Assembly (NCBI GenBank): GCA_946405135.1
Contig: CAMJGD010000009.1
Coordinates: forward strand, 1 to 64,000
Source: an uncultured Clostridiaceae bacterium
GTDB taxonomy: Bacteria > Bacillota > Clostridia > Clostridiales > Clostridiaceae
DNA length: 64,000 nt
Direction: 5' to 3'
In this document: positions 25,500 to 33,671 of the stretch, one piece after another
Layout: every line of letters starts with the position of its first letter
Numbering within the stretch: position 1 is the first letter of the stretch
Made by a program: the position numbers and the translations under genes
Notes under the pieces: generated by a model
Told to the model about the DNA's origin: nothing
The model's input: only the letters and a program-made list of their open reading frames with translations
Databases searched by the model: none

Positions 25500-26249
25500 T
25501 TATATTGTCTCTACTATATTTCCATCTATGCCTATAGTCACTTCTTTATAGGGAACTATAGTACTGGATTGAAGCATAGCTTGTTTTATAGCTTTTACGA
25601 TTCCTGAGCAGCAAGGCACTTCCATTCTAACCACAGTTATGCTCCTTATTTCATTGTGAATTAATATGTCTTTTAATTTTTCTACATAATACTCATTGTC
25701 ATCTAATTTAGGACACCCAATCACAGTGACATGTCCTTTTATAAATTCATTATGAAAATTTCCATAGGCATAAGCTGTACAATCTGCCGCTATTAGTAAA
25801 TCTGCTCCTTTAAAATATGGAGCTGAACTATTTATAAGCTTTAGCTGAACAGGCCATTGATTTAACTGTGACATAATATTAACGCTATCTACCTCCTTTT
25901 CATGTAATTTTTTTTCACTGTTATCTTCTATAGCATTACTCCTTTTTATCTCTCTCATCTTTGTTCCAGGACAACCAAAAGAAATAGTATTTAATTGATT
26001 TTTAGCTTGTTTTTCTTTTTTCTTGGACTGTACTGCATCGTCATCATATGGCAAAGCTTCTCTCTCAATTATAGTAATAGCTCCTGTAGGACATTCAGGT
26101 AAACAATCCCCAAGTCCATCACAATATTCATCACTTATAAGTTGAGCTTTTCCTTCTACTAATTCTATAGCACCTTCATGACAGGCATTAACGCATAGCC
26201 CGCATCCATTGCATTTTTCTTTGTCTATACTAACAATTTTTCTATTCAT
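25500..26249 (-). CDS. Bis-[4Fe-4S] ferredoxin-domain protein
   Basis: The 249-residue protein starts with a two-cluster ferredoxin domain (about 1-60): NGCGLCVNACHEGAI and CDGLGDCLPECPTGAI. The middle is charged, and the C-terminal half carries further conserved-looking cysteines in SFGCPGTK, DCTAYAYGN, GCPKLDDNE and VPCCSGI. Family members are annotated only as 4Fe-4S binding proteins. It has a good GGAGG site and is transcribed alone. It probably carries electrons in the cytoplasm, with the C-terminal part possibly binding another cofactor; partners cannot be named. Confidence 0.82.
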   Translation of the reverse strand: MNRKIVSIDKEKCNGCGLCVNACHEGAIELVEGKAQLISDEYCDGLGDCLPECPTGAITIIEREALPYDDDAVQSKKKEKQAKNQLNTISFGCPGTKMREIKRSNAIEDNSEKKLHEKEVDSVNIMSQLNQWPVQLKLINSSAPYFKGADLLIAADCTAYAYGNFHNEFIKGHVTVIGCPKLDDNEYYVEKLKDILIHNEIRSITVVRMEVPCCSGIVKAIKQAMLQSSTIVPYKEVTIGIDGNIVETI

Positions 26250-26429
26250 AATATTCCTCCATTTTTAATTTATAGCAATTTTAATTTAGTTTTCTTAGTA
26301 AAATTTTTATCTCGTTATATTACTATTATAATTAATCATTCATAATTTTTCTGTAACTGATGTTACCCAGAATAAATAATTTATTCGCTATAAGCCTTAT
26401 GTCATCCTAAAATAGTATTAATTATGTAA

Positions 26430-26540
26430 AATGAGGATAATACCTTATTTCCAGATATAGAAGTATATACTACAGCTAACGACATTAAAGAAGGAAGAGA
26501 TGCACAGATAGAAAAGCTAAAGTCCATAATAAAAAATTAA
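26430..26540 (+). pseudogene. C-terminal remnant, probably of an S41-family peptidase
   Basis: A 36-codon open segment without a start codon ends in TAA at 26538-26540. It encodes PDIEVYTT followed by DIKEGRDAQIEKLK, which resembles the C-terminal tail of S41 carboxyl-terminal processing peptidases (pattern PDIEV, then G-x-D-x-Q-L-E-K). A stop codon lies directly upstream, and 26250-26429 holds nothing else recognisable apart from AT-rich promoter-like DNA. A terminator follows at once, as if the 3' end of a deleted gene were left behind. The parent family is a judgement from motif memory and needs a search. Confidence 0.4.
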
Positions 26541-26551
26541 GTGTATGTGAA

Positions 26552-26587
26552 AAAGCCGACAGGACTCTATTTTGTTCCATCGGCTTT
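26552..26587. terminator. Bidirectional terminator near hutI end
   Basis: The arms AAAGCCGA and TCGGCTTT enclose a 20-nt loop, followed by ATTTTTTT on the plus strand and a T run on the minus strand. It ends the remnant and the hut operon. Confidence 0.75.
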
Positions 26588-26623
26588 ATTTTTTTATTCA
26601 ATTGTATAAACTAAATAAAATAT

Positions 26624-27877
26624 TTATCTATTACTTTTATTCCATACCAATTCACCATTTTTTATTACCTTTTCTACAATATTAACCCCTGCATTGTAAG
26701 GCAAAAACTTGTAGGAAAGATACTTAAGTATTACAATATCAGCTTTTTTACCTATATCAATACTTCCTATAGTATCCTCTTTTTTTAATGCAGCTGCTCC
26801 ATTTATGGTAAGTGCAGTAATAACCTCTTCTATGGTAAGATTCATATGGATACATGCTAAAGCAATTAAAAGTGGTATAGAGTTAGTAAAACAGCTACCT
26901 GGATTAAAGTCTGTAGCCAAAGCCACTGCGCATCCATTATCTATCATTTTTCTCCCTCTAGCATAGTTTTCTTTTAAACTAAATGCAGTACAAGGCAATA
27001 ATGTAGCTACTACTCCAGATTCAGCCATATCTTTTATTCCTTTATCTGAGCATTGAAGAAGATGATCTGCAGATACAGCACCTAGCTCTGCAGCTAGTTC
27101 AGCTCCTCCAAGAGCTACTATTTCATCTGCATGAAGTTTTATATTCATGCCTAGAGCTTTAGCACTATTTAATATTTTTCTAGACTGCTCTATAGAAAAA
27201 ACATTTTTTTCGCAAAATACATCACAAAATTCAGCTGAATCTTTAACTTTTGGAAGTACATCTTTTATTATAAAATCTACATATTCTTCAGTTCTTCCTT
27301 TATATTCCGCCGGCACAGCATGAGCCCCTAAAAATGTCTTAACTATATCTACAGGATGATTTTTATCTAATTCATCCATAGCTTTTAGTTGTTTCATTTC
27401 AGTATTATAGTCAAGACCATAGCCGCTTTTTCCTTCTACAGTAGTAACTCCAAACTGAAACATGGAATCAAGCCTTTCTTTACCAAAGGCTATAAGTTCA
27501 TCTAAAGAGGCTTCTCTTGTACTCTTTACAGTATTTACTATACCACCGCCTCTTTCCATGATGGACATATAGCTGTCCCCTCTAAGTCTCCAAGAAAACT
27601 CTTCAGCTCTATATCCCCCAAATATAAAGTGAGTATGAGAGTCAACAAAGCCTGGTAACACAGCCTTATTACTTGCATCTATTACTTCATAGTCCTTTTC
27701 ATTAACTCTTTCTAATATAGCTTTAGAGTCTCCTACATCTTTTATTATTCCATTTTCTATAACTATTGCTCCCTTTTCTATAACTCCTATATTCTGCATA
27801 TCTTTACCTTGTTTAGCTTTAAATCCGCTACAAGTTACAACTTCTGAAGCATTTTTTATTATCATGTTTTTATTCAT
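26624..27877 (-). CDS. hutI: Imidazolonepropionase
   Basis: The 417-residue amidohydrolase has the metal-binding SHTHFIFGG motif, KSGYGLD, histidines in LHADE and DHLLQ, and ALATDFNPGS carrying the late Asp. It hydrolyses 4-imidazolone-5-propionate to N-formimino-L-glutamate in the cytoplasm. It is the last of three genes (hutU, ftcD, hutI), 6 nt after ftcD. Length and start are normal for the family. Confidence 0.95.
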   Translation of the reverse strand: MNKNMIIKNASEVVTCSGFKAKQGKDMQNIGVIEKGAIVIENGIIKDVGDSKAILERVNEKDYEVIDASNKAVLPGFVDSHTHFIFGGYRAEEFSWRLRGDSYMSIMERGGGIVNTVKSTREASLDELIAFGKERLDSMFQFGVTTVEGKSGYGLDYNTEMKQLKAMDELDKNHPVDIVKTFLGAHAVPAEYKGRTEEYVDFIIKDVLPKVKDSAEFCDVFCEKNVFSIEQSRKILNSAKALGMNIKLHADEIVALGGAELAAELGAVSADHLLQCSDKGIKDMAESGVVATLLPCTAFSLKENYARGRKMIDNGCAVALATDFNPGSCFTNSIPLLIALACIHMNLTIEEVITALTINGAAALKKEDTIGSIDIGKKADIVILKYLSYKFLPYNAGVNIVEKVIKNGELVWNKSNR

Positions 27878-27883
27878 AAGGCA

Positions 27884-28789
27884 CTACTCCATTAATCTGT
27901 TTTCTAAAATCTGATCTACGCTGAAATCTTCTATTCCCATATAGTAAACTGCTGTATCTACCAAAGCATTCATAGGAACTAATCCTACAATTTCACTGCC
28001 CACTACATTTACACCATATCTTCTTGCTTCCATTTTTACCATCTCAAAAGATCTATATAGAGCTGTCTTAGTATAATCTGTCATATTCATTGATACCTGA
28101 GTTATTCCTCTATCTTTAAGCTCCACACCCATAGCTTTGCAGAATCTTAATCCACCACCTATAAATCTAACCTTTTTAGCTATTTTATCTGCTATTTCTA
28201 TATTGTCTGTATCAAGATTTACATTGAAAGCAACTAGAGGCATTCTTGCTCCTACCGCAGTAACTCCTGCACTTTCATGTACTTTAGCAGGTCCAAAATC
28301 TGGTTTCCATGCTGGGTCCTTTAGTTTTTCAGCCATGCCTTCAAATTCACCTTTTCTAATTTTAGCTAAGTTTTCTCTTTCTGGAGAAGAAGCTGCTTTT
28401 TCATAAAGGAATATAGGAAGATTATACTTTTCTGAAACTTCTTTTGCCAGGCTCTTTGCAAGGTCAATAGCCTCTTCCATAGTTACATTTTTTATAGGTA
28501 TGAAAGGAACTACATCTGTAGCTCCCATTCTAGGATGCTGTCCCTTATGGTTTCTTAAATCTATAACCTCTACTGCAACTCCCATAGCCTCAATCACAGC
28601 GTCTCTTACCTTTTCAGGTTCACCAACTACAGTAACCACTAGTCTATTATGATCCTCATCTCTGCTATAATCTAAAAGTTTTACTCCTTCTTTCCCCCTA
28701 AAAGGATTAACTATCTTTTCTATTTTTTCTAAATCTCTTCCTTCACTAAAATTAGGTACACATTCTATTATTCTTTTGTCCTTATTCAT
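27884..28789 (-). CDS. ftcD: Glutamate formimidoyltransferase
   Basis: The 301-residue protein matches the formiminotransferase N- and C-terminal subdomains (CVPNFSEGRD at the start, GQHPRMGATDVVPF near residue 82). It moves the formimino group of N-formiminoglutamate to tetrahydrofolate, yielding glutamate. The cyclodeaminase domain of the fused animal enzyme is absent and no separate fchA is seen in the window. It lies between hutU and hutI. Confidence 0.95.
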   Translation of the reverse strand: MNKDKRIIECVPNFSEGRDLEKIEKIVNPFRGKEGVKLLDYSRDEDHNRLVVTVVGEPEKVRDAVIEAMGVAVEVIDLRNHKGQHPRMGATDVVPFIPIKNVTMEEAIDLAKSLAKEVSEKYNLPIFLYEKAASSPERENLAKIRKGEFEGMAEKLKDPAWKPDFGPAKVHESAGVTAVGARMPLVAFNVNLDTDNIEIADKIAKKVRFIGGGLRFCKAMGVELKDRGITQVSMNMTDYTKTALYRSFEMVKMEARRYGVNVVGSEIVGLVPMNALVDTAVYYMGIEDFSVDQILENRLME

Positions 28790-28819
28790 TCTTTATTCCC
28801 CCTAAGTAAATTTGATTTA

Positions 28820-30856
28820 TTATTTATTATATTTTTTAAATGCTTGCTCTACTGAATTTTTTATAACTTCTTCTTTCGGAATAAATGGTAATGTTATATG
28901 ATCAGTTCCTTTATTCATATCATTATATTCAATGCTTGTACTTATAGAATTTTCATTACGTGCCCAAGCTCTTCTTGCAACTCCTCCCATAACATCCCAA
29001 GGCATGGCAGATTTAATTATATTATCTACCTTTTCGCTGCCATCAAGCACAAGTCCAAAACCTCCATTTATGCACTTTCCTATACCAACACCACCGCCAT
29101 TATGAAGAGCTATAAGACTCATTCCTCTTGCCGCATTACCTGCAAAGCATTGAACTGCCATGTCTGCCATTATATTGCTTCCATCTTTTATATTTGATGT
29201 TTCTCTAAAAGGTGAATCAGTTCCACTAACATCATGATGATCTCTCCCAAGCATTATAGGTCCAACCTCTCCATTTCTTACCATATCATTAAATTTTAAA
29301 GCAATTTTAGTTCTTCCCATAGCATCTTGGTAAAGTATTCTTGCTTGAGTGCCAACTACTAGTTTATTCTTTTCTGCATCTCTTATCCACACATAATTAT
29401 CTCTATCTTGAGCTCTTCTATTTGGATCTATACAATCCATAGCAGCCTTATCTGTCTTTATTAAATCCTCATGTTTACCACTTAAACATACCCATCTAAA
29501 AGGTCCATAACCATAGTCAAATAGTTCTGGTCCCATTATGTCTTCTACATAAGATGGGAAGATAAATCCATCCTTTTCATCCACCCCATTTTTAGCTATT
29601 TCTTTTACTCCTGCATCAAAAATAGCCTTCATGAAAGAGTTACCATAATCAAAGAAATAAGTACCTCTTTCTACAAGTATTTTAATAAGTTCAAAATGAC
29701 GAGCTAAACTTTTATCTACTAGCTCTTCAAATTTTTTTCTATCATTTTTTAATAGTTTTGTTCTCTCTTCAAAACTAATACCTTGTGGGCAGTATCCTCC
29801 TTCATAAGCAGCATGGCAGGAAGTCTGATCTGATAGTAATTCTATCTTTATATTGTTATTTACAGCATATTCTAGTAGATCTACAATATTCCCATGATAA
29901 GCTATGGACACTGGTTCCTTATTCTCCATATATTTATGAGCTATAGCAAATATTTCTTTTAGATCTGAAGATATCTTACTTACCCAACCTTGTTTGTATC
30001 TTGTTTCTATCCTTGAATAATCAACTTCTGCTATTATTCCAACGCCACCAGAAATCTCTATAGCTTTTGGTTGAGCTCCACTCATACCACCTAAGCCTGA
30101 AGAAACAAATATATGTCCTCTTAAATCTTCATCATTTTTTATGCCTAACTTCTGTCTTCCAGCATTTAAAATTGTATTAAATGTACCATGAACTATTCCT
30201 TGAGGACCTATATACATCCAGCCACCTGCAGTCATCTGTCCATAATTAGCTACTCCCATCTGCATAGCATAGTGCCAATCCTCCTGATTATCAAACATCC
30301 CTACCATTAGAGCATTAGTTATTATTACCCTTGGAGCTTCTTTTTTTGATTTAAACATTCCTAAAGGATGTCCTGATTCAATAACTAAAGTCTGCTCATC
30401 TGTTAAAACTTCCAAATACTTTTTTATGAGTCTATACTGCATCCAATTTTGGCATACCTGACCTGTTTCACCATAAGTAACAAGCTCATAGGGGTATAAA
30501 GCTGTTTCAAAGTCTAAGTTATTATCTATCATAACTTGAAAAGCTTTACCTTCTATGCAGTTACCCTTATACTCATCTATAGGTTTCCCATATATTCTTC
30601 CCTCTGGTCTAAACCTATAACCATATATTCTTCCTCTTGTCATAAGCTCATCCATAAATTCTGGAGCTAATATATCATGGTACTTTTCTGGAATATATCT
30701 AAGTGCATTCTTTAAGGCCGTTTCCGTTTGAGCTTTATTTAAAGTAAATCCTCTATCAGGAGCTCTTCTTATACCTTCTTTAAATTCAGGCATTTCTGGA
30801 AGTACATCATCCAGTTTTATAGTCATTGCTTCTGAAATATCAATGTTATTAATCAT
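28820..30856 (-). CDS. hutU: Urocanate hydratase, long form
   Basis: The 678-residue urocanase has the NAD-binding segment SSGLGGMSGAQPKA and the conserved SCHAAYEGGY and RGMSLIALHNGGGVGIG motifs. At about 680 residues it is longer than the common bacterial form (about 550) and close to the size of the long form known from some anaerobes and animals. The frame opens at 30904, but GGGGTGGG lies just before the ATG at 30856, which is preferred. It converts urocanate to 4-imidazolone-5-propionate and heads the hut operon. No histidine ammonia-lyase gene is present within the window. Confidence 0.94.
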   Translation of the reverse strand: MINNIDISEAMTIKLDDVLPEMPEFKEGIRRAPDRGFTLNKAQTETALKNALRYIPEKYHDILAPEFMDELMTRGRIYGYRFRPEGRIYGKPIDEYKGNCIEGKAFQVMIDNNLDFETALYPYELVTYGETGQVCQNWMQYRLIKKYLEVLTDEQTLVIESGHPLGMFKSKKEAPRVIITNALMVGMFDNQEDWHYAMQMGVANYGQMTAGGWMYIGPQGIVHGTFNTILNAGRQKLGIKNDEDLRGHIFVSSGLGGMSGAQPKAIEISGGVGIIAEVDYSRIETRYKQGWVSKISSDLKEIFAIAHKYMENKEPVSIAYHGNIVDLLEYAVNNNIKIELLSDQTSCHAAYEGGYCPQGISFEERTKLLKNDRKKFEELVDKSLARHFELIKILVERGTYFFDYGNSFMKAIFDAGVKEIAKNGVDEKDGFIFPSYVEDIMGPELFDYGYGPFRWVCLSGKHEDLIKTDKAAMDCIDPNRRAQDRDNYVWIRDAEKNKLVVGTQARILYQDAMGRTKIALKFNDMVRNGEVGPIMLGRDHHDVSGTDSPFRETSNIKDGSNIMADMAVQCFAGNAARGMSLIALHNGGGVGIGKCINGGFGLVLDGSEKVDNIIKSAMPWDVMGGVARRAWARNENSISTSIEYNDMNKGTDHITLPFIPKEEVIKNSVEQAFKKYNK

Positions 30857-30974
30857 AAACCCACCCCTTCTAATTTTATTATAGTTATGTTTGAAATACT
30901 CCATACCTCTATTTTATAATGTAAATTCAGAATAATCCATATTTTTATAAACTTTAATTAATTTTATAAAAATA

Positions 30975-31071
30975 GAGCTGTCACATTAAGAATAAATACT
31001 ATAATATATAGTGCTAATTTTAAATTTGCAAATCAATATGTTGTATGTAAATTTCTTAGTGCGACAGCCCC
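30975..31071. repeat. 97-bp element bounded by 18-bp imperfect inverted repeats
   Basis: The ends GAGCTGTCACATTAAGAA (30975-30992) and TTCTTAGTGCGACAGCCC (31053-31070) match as inverted repeats at 15 of 18 positions. The minus-strand RNA gains two G-U pairs and is followed by CTATTTTTAT, so it probably ends the LytTR transcript. The ends also resemble insertion-sequence termini, so a MITE-like origin is possible. Confidence 0.5.
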
Positions 31072-31091
31072 ACTTTACCGTTTTATTTAAT

Positions 31092-31835
31092 TTAAAATTT
31101 AAATATGCTTTTTAATATCTTATTATAACTTCTGCTTACAGGTATTTCATCTTTTATTCCATTTAATTTTAATATATAAGTTCCATTTACCCAAGGAACA
31201 ATCTCTTGAATTTCATTTAGATTTACTATATAGTTCCTATGGCATTTCATAAAATTAAAATCTTTTAATTTATCTTCCATCTGGCTTAAAGTATCTTGGC
31301 CTTTATAAAGTGCCTGTTTAGTAACAATCACTAATTCTCCATCTTTTACCTTACAATATAGTACATCATCTACATCAATTAAAATAAGTGAATCATTTTC
31401 CCATACAGGAATCTTTCTTACCTTTTTCTCTCCCTTGTTTATTTCTGCTGCTACTTCTTCATTTTTGGTAATTTTTCCTTGCTTTAATATTCTTAAAATG
31501 GCTTTATTTATTCGTTCTTCTGAAAACGGTTTTAAAATATAATCAGATGCATCTATTTCAAAAGCTTTTATTGCATAATCATTAAATGCAGTAACAAATA
31601 TTATTTTCATATTTTCATTTTTCTTTAATAATTCCTGTGCCATAGTAAATCCACTGATTTCCGGCATGTCTATATCTAAAAATACCACTTCAGGCTTTAT
31701 CTTATTAATGTTTTCCATAGCTTCCATAGGGTCTGTGAATCCTCCAGCCAATTCTAATTCTTCATATTTGTTTAGTATATATTCTAATTCCCTTATGGCA
31801 AATCTTTCATCATCTACAATTACAACTTTAATCAA
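31092..31835 (-). CDS. LytTR-family response regulator
   Basis: The 247-residue protein has an N-terminal receiver domain (acidic pair Asp8-Asp9, phosphoacceptor Asp54 in FLDIDMP) and a C-terminal LytTR DNA-binding domain (about 145-247) with HRNYIVNLNEI. The start is TTG, overlapping the stop of the preceding receiver gene (TTGA), with AGGGGATGAT upstream. It is the third gene of a kinase-receiver-regulator operon. Targets are unknown; LytTR regulators control autolysis, virulence or peptide systems. Confidence 0.92.
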   Translation of the reverse strand: MIKVVIVDDERFAIRELEYILNKYEELELAGGFTDPMEAMENINKIKPEVVFLDIDMPEISGFTMAQELLKKNENMKIIFVTAFNDYAIKAFEIDASDYILKPFSEERINKAILRILKQGKITKNEEVAAEINKGEKKVRKIPVWENDSLILIDVDDVLYCKVKDGELVIVTKQALYKGQDTLSQMEDKLKDFNFMKCHRNYIVNLNEIQEIVPWVNGTYILKLNGIKDEIPVSRSYNKILKSIFKF

Positions 31836-32242
31836 TTAAGATCATCCCCTATAAAGTTATGTTTATTACTTAAATTATAAACTTTTTCAATAATATCAAC
31901 TATTTCTTCATCATTATAAGGTTTAAGTATATATTTATCTACCATATCATAGATATCTTTATTTTCATCTAAATCTTTATCAAATCCAGTTAAAAGCACA
32001 ATAAAAATATGCTTTAATTTTTCATCTTTTTTTATTTTTCTGCATAAATCATAACCTGAAATTCCAGGCATCAATGCATCTAATAATATTAAATCTGGCA
32101 TATTTTCTTCTATTTTTTTTAAAGCTTCCAATCCATCTTTTGCTTCTAATATTTCAATATTTTGATTCCCCATATCCCCTATTATTTCTCTTAGAAGCAT
32201 TCTATTAACCTTCTCATCATCTGCTATAAGTACCCTTCTCAT
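31832..32242 (-). CDS. Stand-alone response-regulator receiver
   Basis: The 136-residue CheY-like protein has the acidic pair in IADDEKVN, phosphoacceptor Asp55 (LLLDALMPG) and the conserved Lys in KYILKPYN. It has no output domain. The frame opens at 32260, but GAGGAGG lies 5 nt before the ATG at 32242. It overlaps the LytTR gene by 4 nt and lies 10 nt after the kinase stop, so all three are coupled. It may compete for phosphate or relay it between kinase and LytTR regulator. Confidence 0.88.
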   Translation of the reverse strand: MRRVLIADDEKVNRMLLREIIGDMGNQNIEILEAKDGLEALKKIEENMPDLILLDALMPGISGYDLCRKIKKDEKLKHIFIVLLTGFDKDLDENKDIYDMVDKYILKPYNDEEIVDIIEKVYNLSNKHNFIGDDLN

Positions 32243-32252
32243 ATTTTCCTCC

Positions 32253-32927
32253 TCATTCATCTTCTACAGGAATATAAAATTCCATAGTTGTACCTTTATT
32301 TTCTTCACTCTTAATGTATAGCCCCTTACCATAAAGTTTTTTTAACCTTTTATCTATATTTGCAAGTATAGAATTATCTTTCATAGATCCTTCCAATAAA
32401 TCATAGATTAATTTTTCATCCATTGGTTTTCCATCTACCCCTACTGATATTGCTATAAATTTTCCAAAATTTTTTACTGATATATTAATAGTCCCCCCTT
32501 GCCTTTTTTTTAGTATTCCATACTTTACTGCATTTTCTACCATAGGCTGTAAAATAAAATTTGGAATATCTATATCTGTATTTGCATAATCAATTTGGTA
32601 AATTACATTAATTCTACTGTCAAAACGTACTTTTTCTATATATAAATAAGATTTGATATAACTAATTTCTTTTTTTAAGCTAATAAATTCCTCTGGATAT
32701 TCAAAACTACTCCTCAAATAGTTACTTAATTCTAGTACAAGTTCTCTTGCTGTAGCTGCATCATTTCTACAATAATAAGCTATAGTATTCAATGTATTAA
32801 ATATAAAATGAGGCTTAACCCTAGAGTTCATAGCTTGACTTAATGCTTTATTCTCTAATTCTTTATCTAAATTGTGTTTTATTTCACTTTTATTAATAAA
32901 TTCATATTCTTTCATTATTCTATTCAT
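32253..32927 (-). CDS. Soluble LytS-type sensor histidine kinase
   Basis: The 224-residue kinase has the LytS/YehU-type phosphoacceptor motif with His40 (KPHFIFNTLN) and an HATPase domain with N-box PMVENAVKYG and a C-terminal glycine-rich NKGTTMEF. There is no membrane helix or sensor domain; only about 30 helical residues precede the His motif. It is the first gene of the three-gene operon. The input must come from another protein or from the N-terminal helix. Family assignment is firm, signal unknown. Confidence 0.88.
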   Translation of the reverse strand: MNRIMKEYEFINKSEIKHNLDKELENKALSQAMNSRVKPHFIFNTLNTIAYYCRNDAATARELVLELSNYLRSSFEYPEEFISLKKEISYIKSYLYIEKVRFDSRINVIYQIDYANTDIDIPNFILQPMVENAVKYGILKKRQGGTINISVKNFGKFIAISVGVDGKPMDEKLIYDLLEGSMKDNSILANIDKRLKKLYGKGLYIKSEENKGTTMEFYIPVEDE

Positions 32928-33087
32928 TAATCAATTCTCCTTCATTTGAGGCTATAATATAAATGAGGTTTTTAAAAACACACTCTATTTATTTTTTCGC
33001 ATAGTTTGCAAATTAGTTTATATTAGTTTGTCTAAAATATTGTGACTTTAGTCATAATAAAAATTTGGATTTTATTACTATAATCAT

Positions 33088-33116
33088 TTTACAATGGGAT
33101 TTGAATATAATAAAAT
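33088..33116 (+). promoter_or_regulatory. Promoter of small membrane protein gene
   Basis: TTTACA (33088-33093) and TAAAAT (33111-33116) are 17 bp apart. Transcription would start near 33123, about 26 nt before the ATG. Confidence 0.6.
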
Positions 33117-33148
33117 AGGTATATACAGGATACAAGGGAGGATTTAAA

Positions 33149-33643
33149 ATGAATAAGAAAAATTCTCTTACAGGAATCATACTGATTCTTATTGGAGTAC
33201 TTTTAATATTAAAAAGAGTTTTTTATATAGATCTTTTATCTTTAAGAGATCTTTGGCCCCTATTTATATTAATACCTGGTTTAATGTTTGAATGGAGATT
33301 TTTTAAGACAAGAACTGATCCAGGTATGTTGGTACCTGGTGGAATATTGACTACCATAGGAATACTATTTCTTTTCGAGAATTTTACAAATTGGAACTTT
33401 TCTAATTATACCTGGCCTATATATACTCTTTCTGTGGCCATAGGCTTATTCCAACTCTATCTTTTTGGAAATAGAGAAAAAGGACTGCTTATTCCAGTTT
33501 TTGTACTAACACTAATATCTATAATATCCATACTAAATATGTTGTTTAATCAAATTTTTTATTGGCTTAACTATAGACTAATATTCCCAATAATATTAAT
33601 AACTTTAGGATTATCTATATTATTTAAAGAATATAAAAAATAA
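33149..33643 (+). CDS. LiaF/DUF5668-like membrane protein
   Basis: The 164-residue protein has about five short hydrophobic segments in helical hairpins. It begins with SLTGIILILIGVLLILKR and a DLWPLFILIPG motif, the pattern of LiaI/LiaF transmembrane regions and DUF5668. No soluble C-terminal domain is present, unlike LiaF. GGGAGG precedes the ATG. It is divergent from the LytS-type operon, so it could be a target or modulator of that system, but this is position-based inference only. Confidence 0.72.
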   Translation: MNKKNSLTGIILILIGVLLILKRVFYIDLLSLRDLWPLFILIPGLMFEWRFFKTRTDPGMLVPGGILTTIGILFLFENFTNWNFSNYTWPIYTLSVAIGLFQLYLFGNREKGLLIPVFVLTLISIISILNMLFNQIFYWLNYRLIFPIILITLGLSILFKEYKK

Positions 33644-33668
33644 GGGGAAAATCTCATATCCCCTTATT
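33639..33668. terminator. Bidirectional terminator before fbp end
   Basis: Arms AATAAGGGGA and TCCCCTTATT are perfect and flanked by A and T runs. It ends both the membrane protein gene and the convergent fbp gene. Confidence 0.85.
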
Positions 33669-33671
33669 TTT

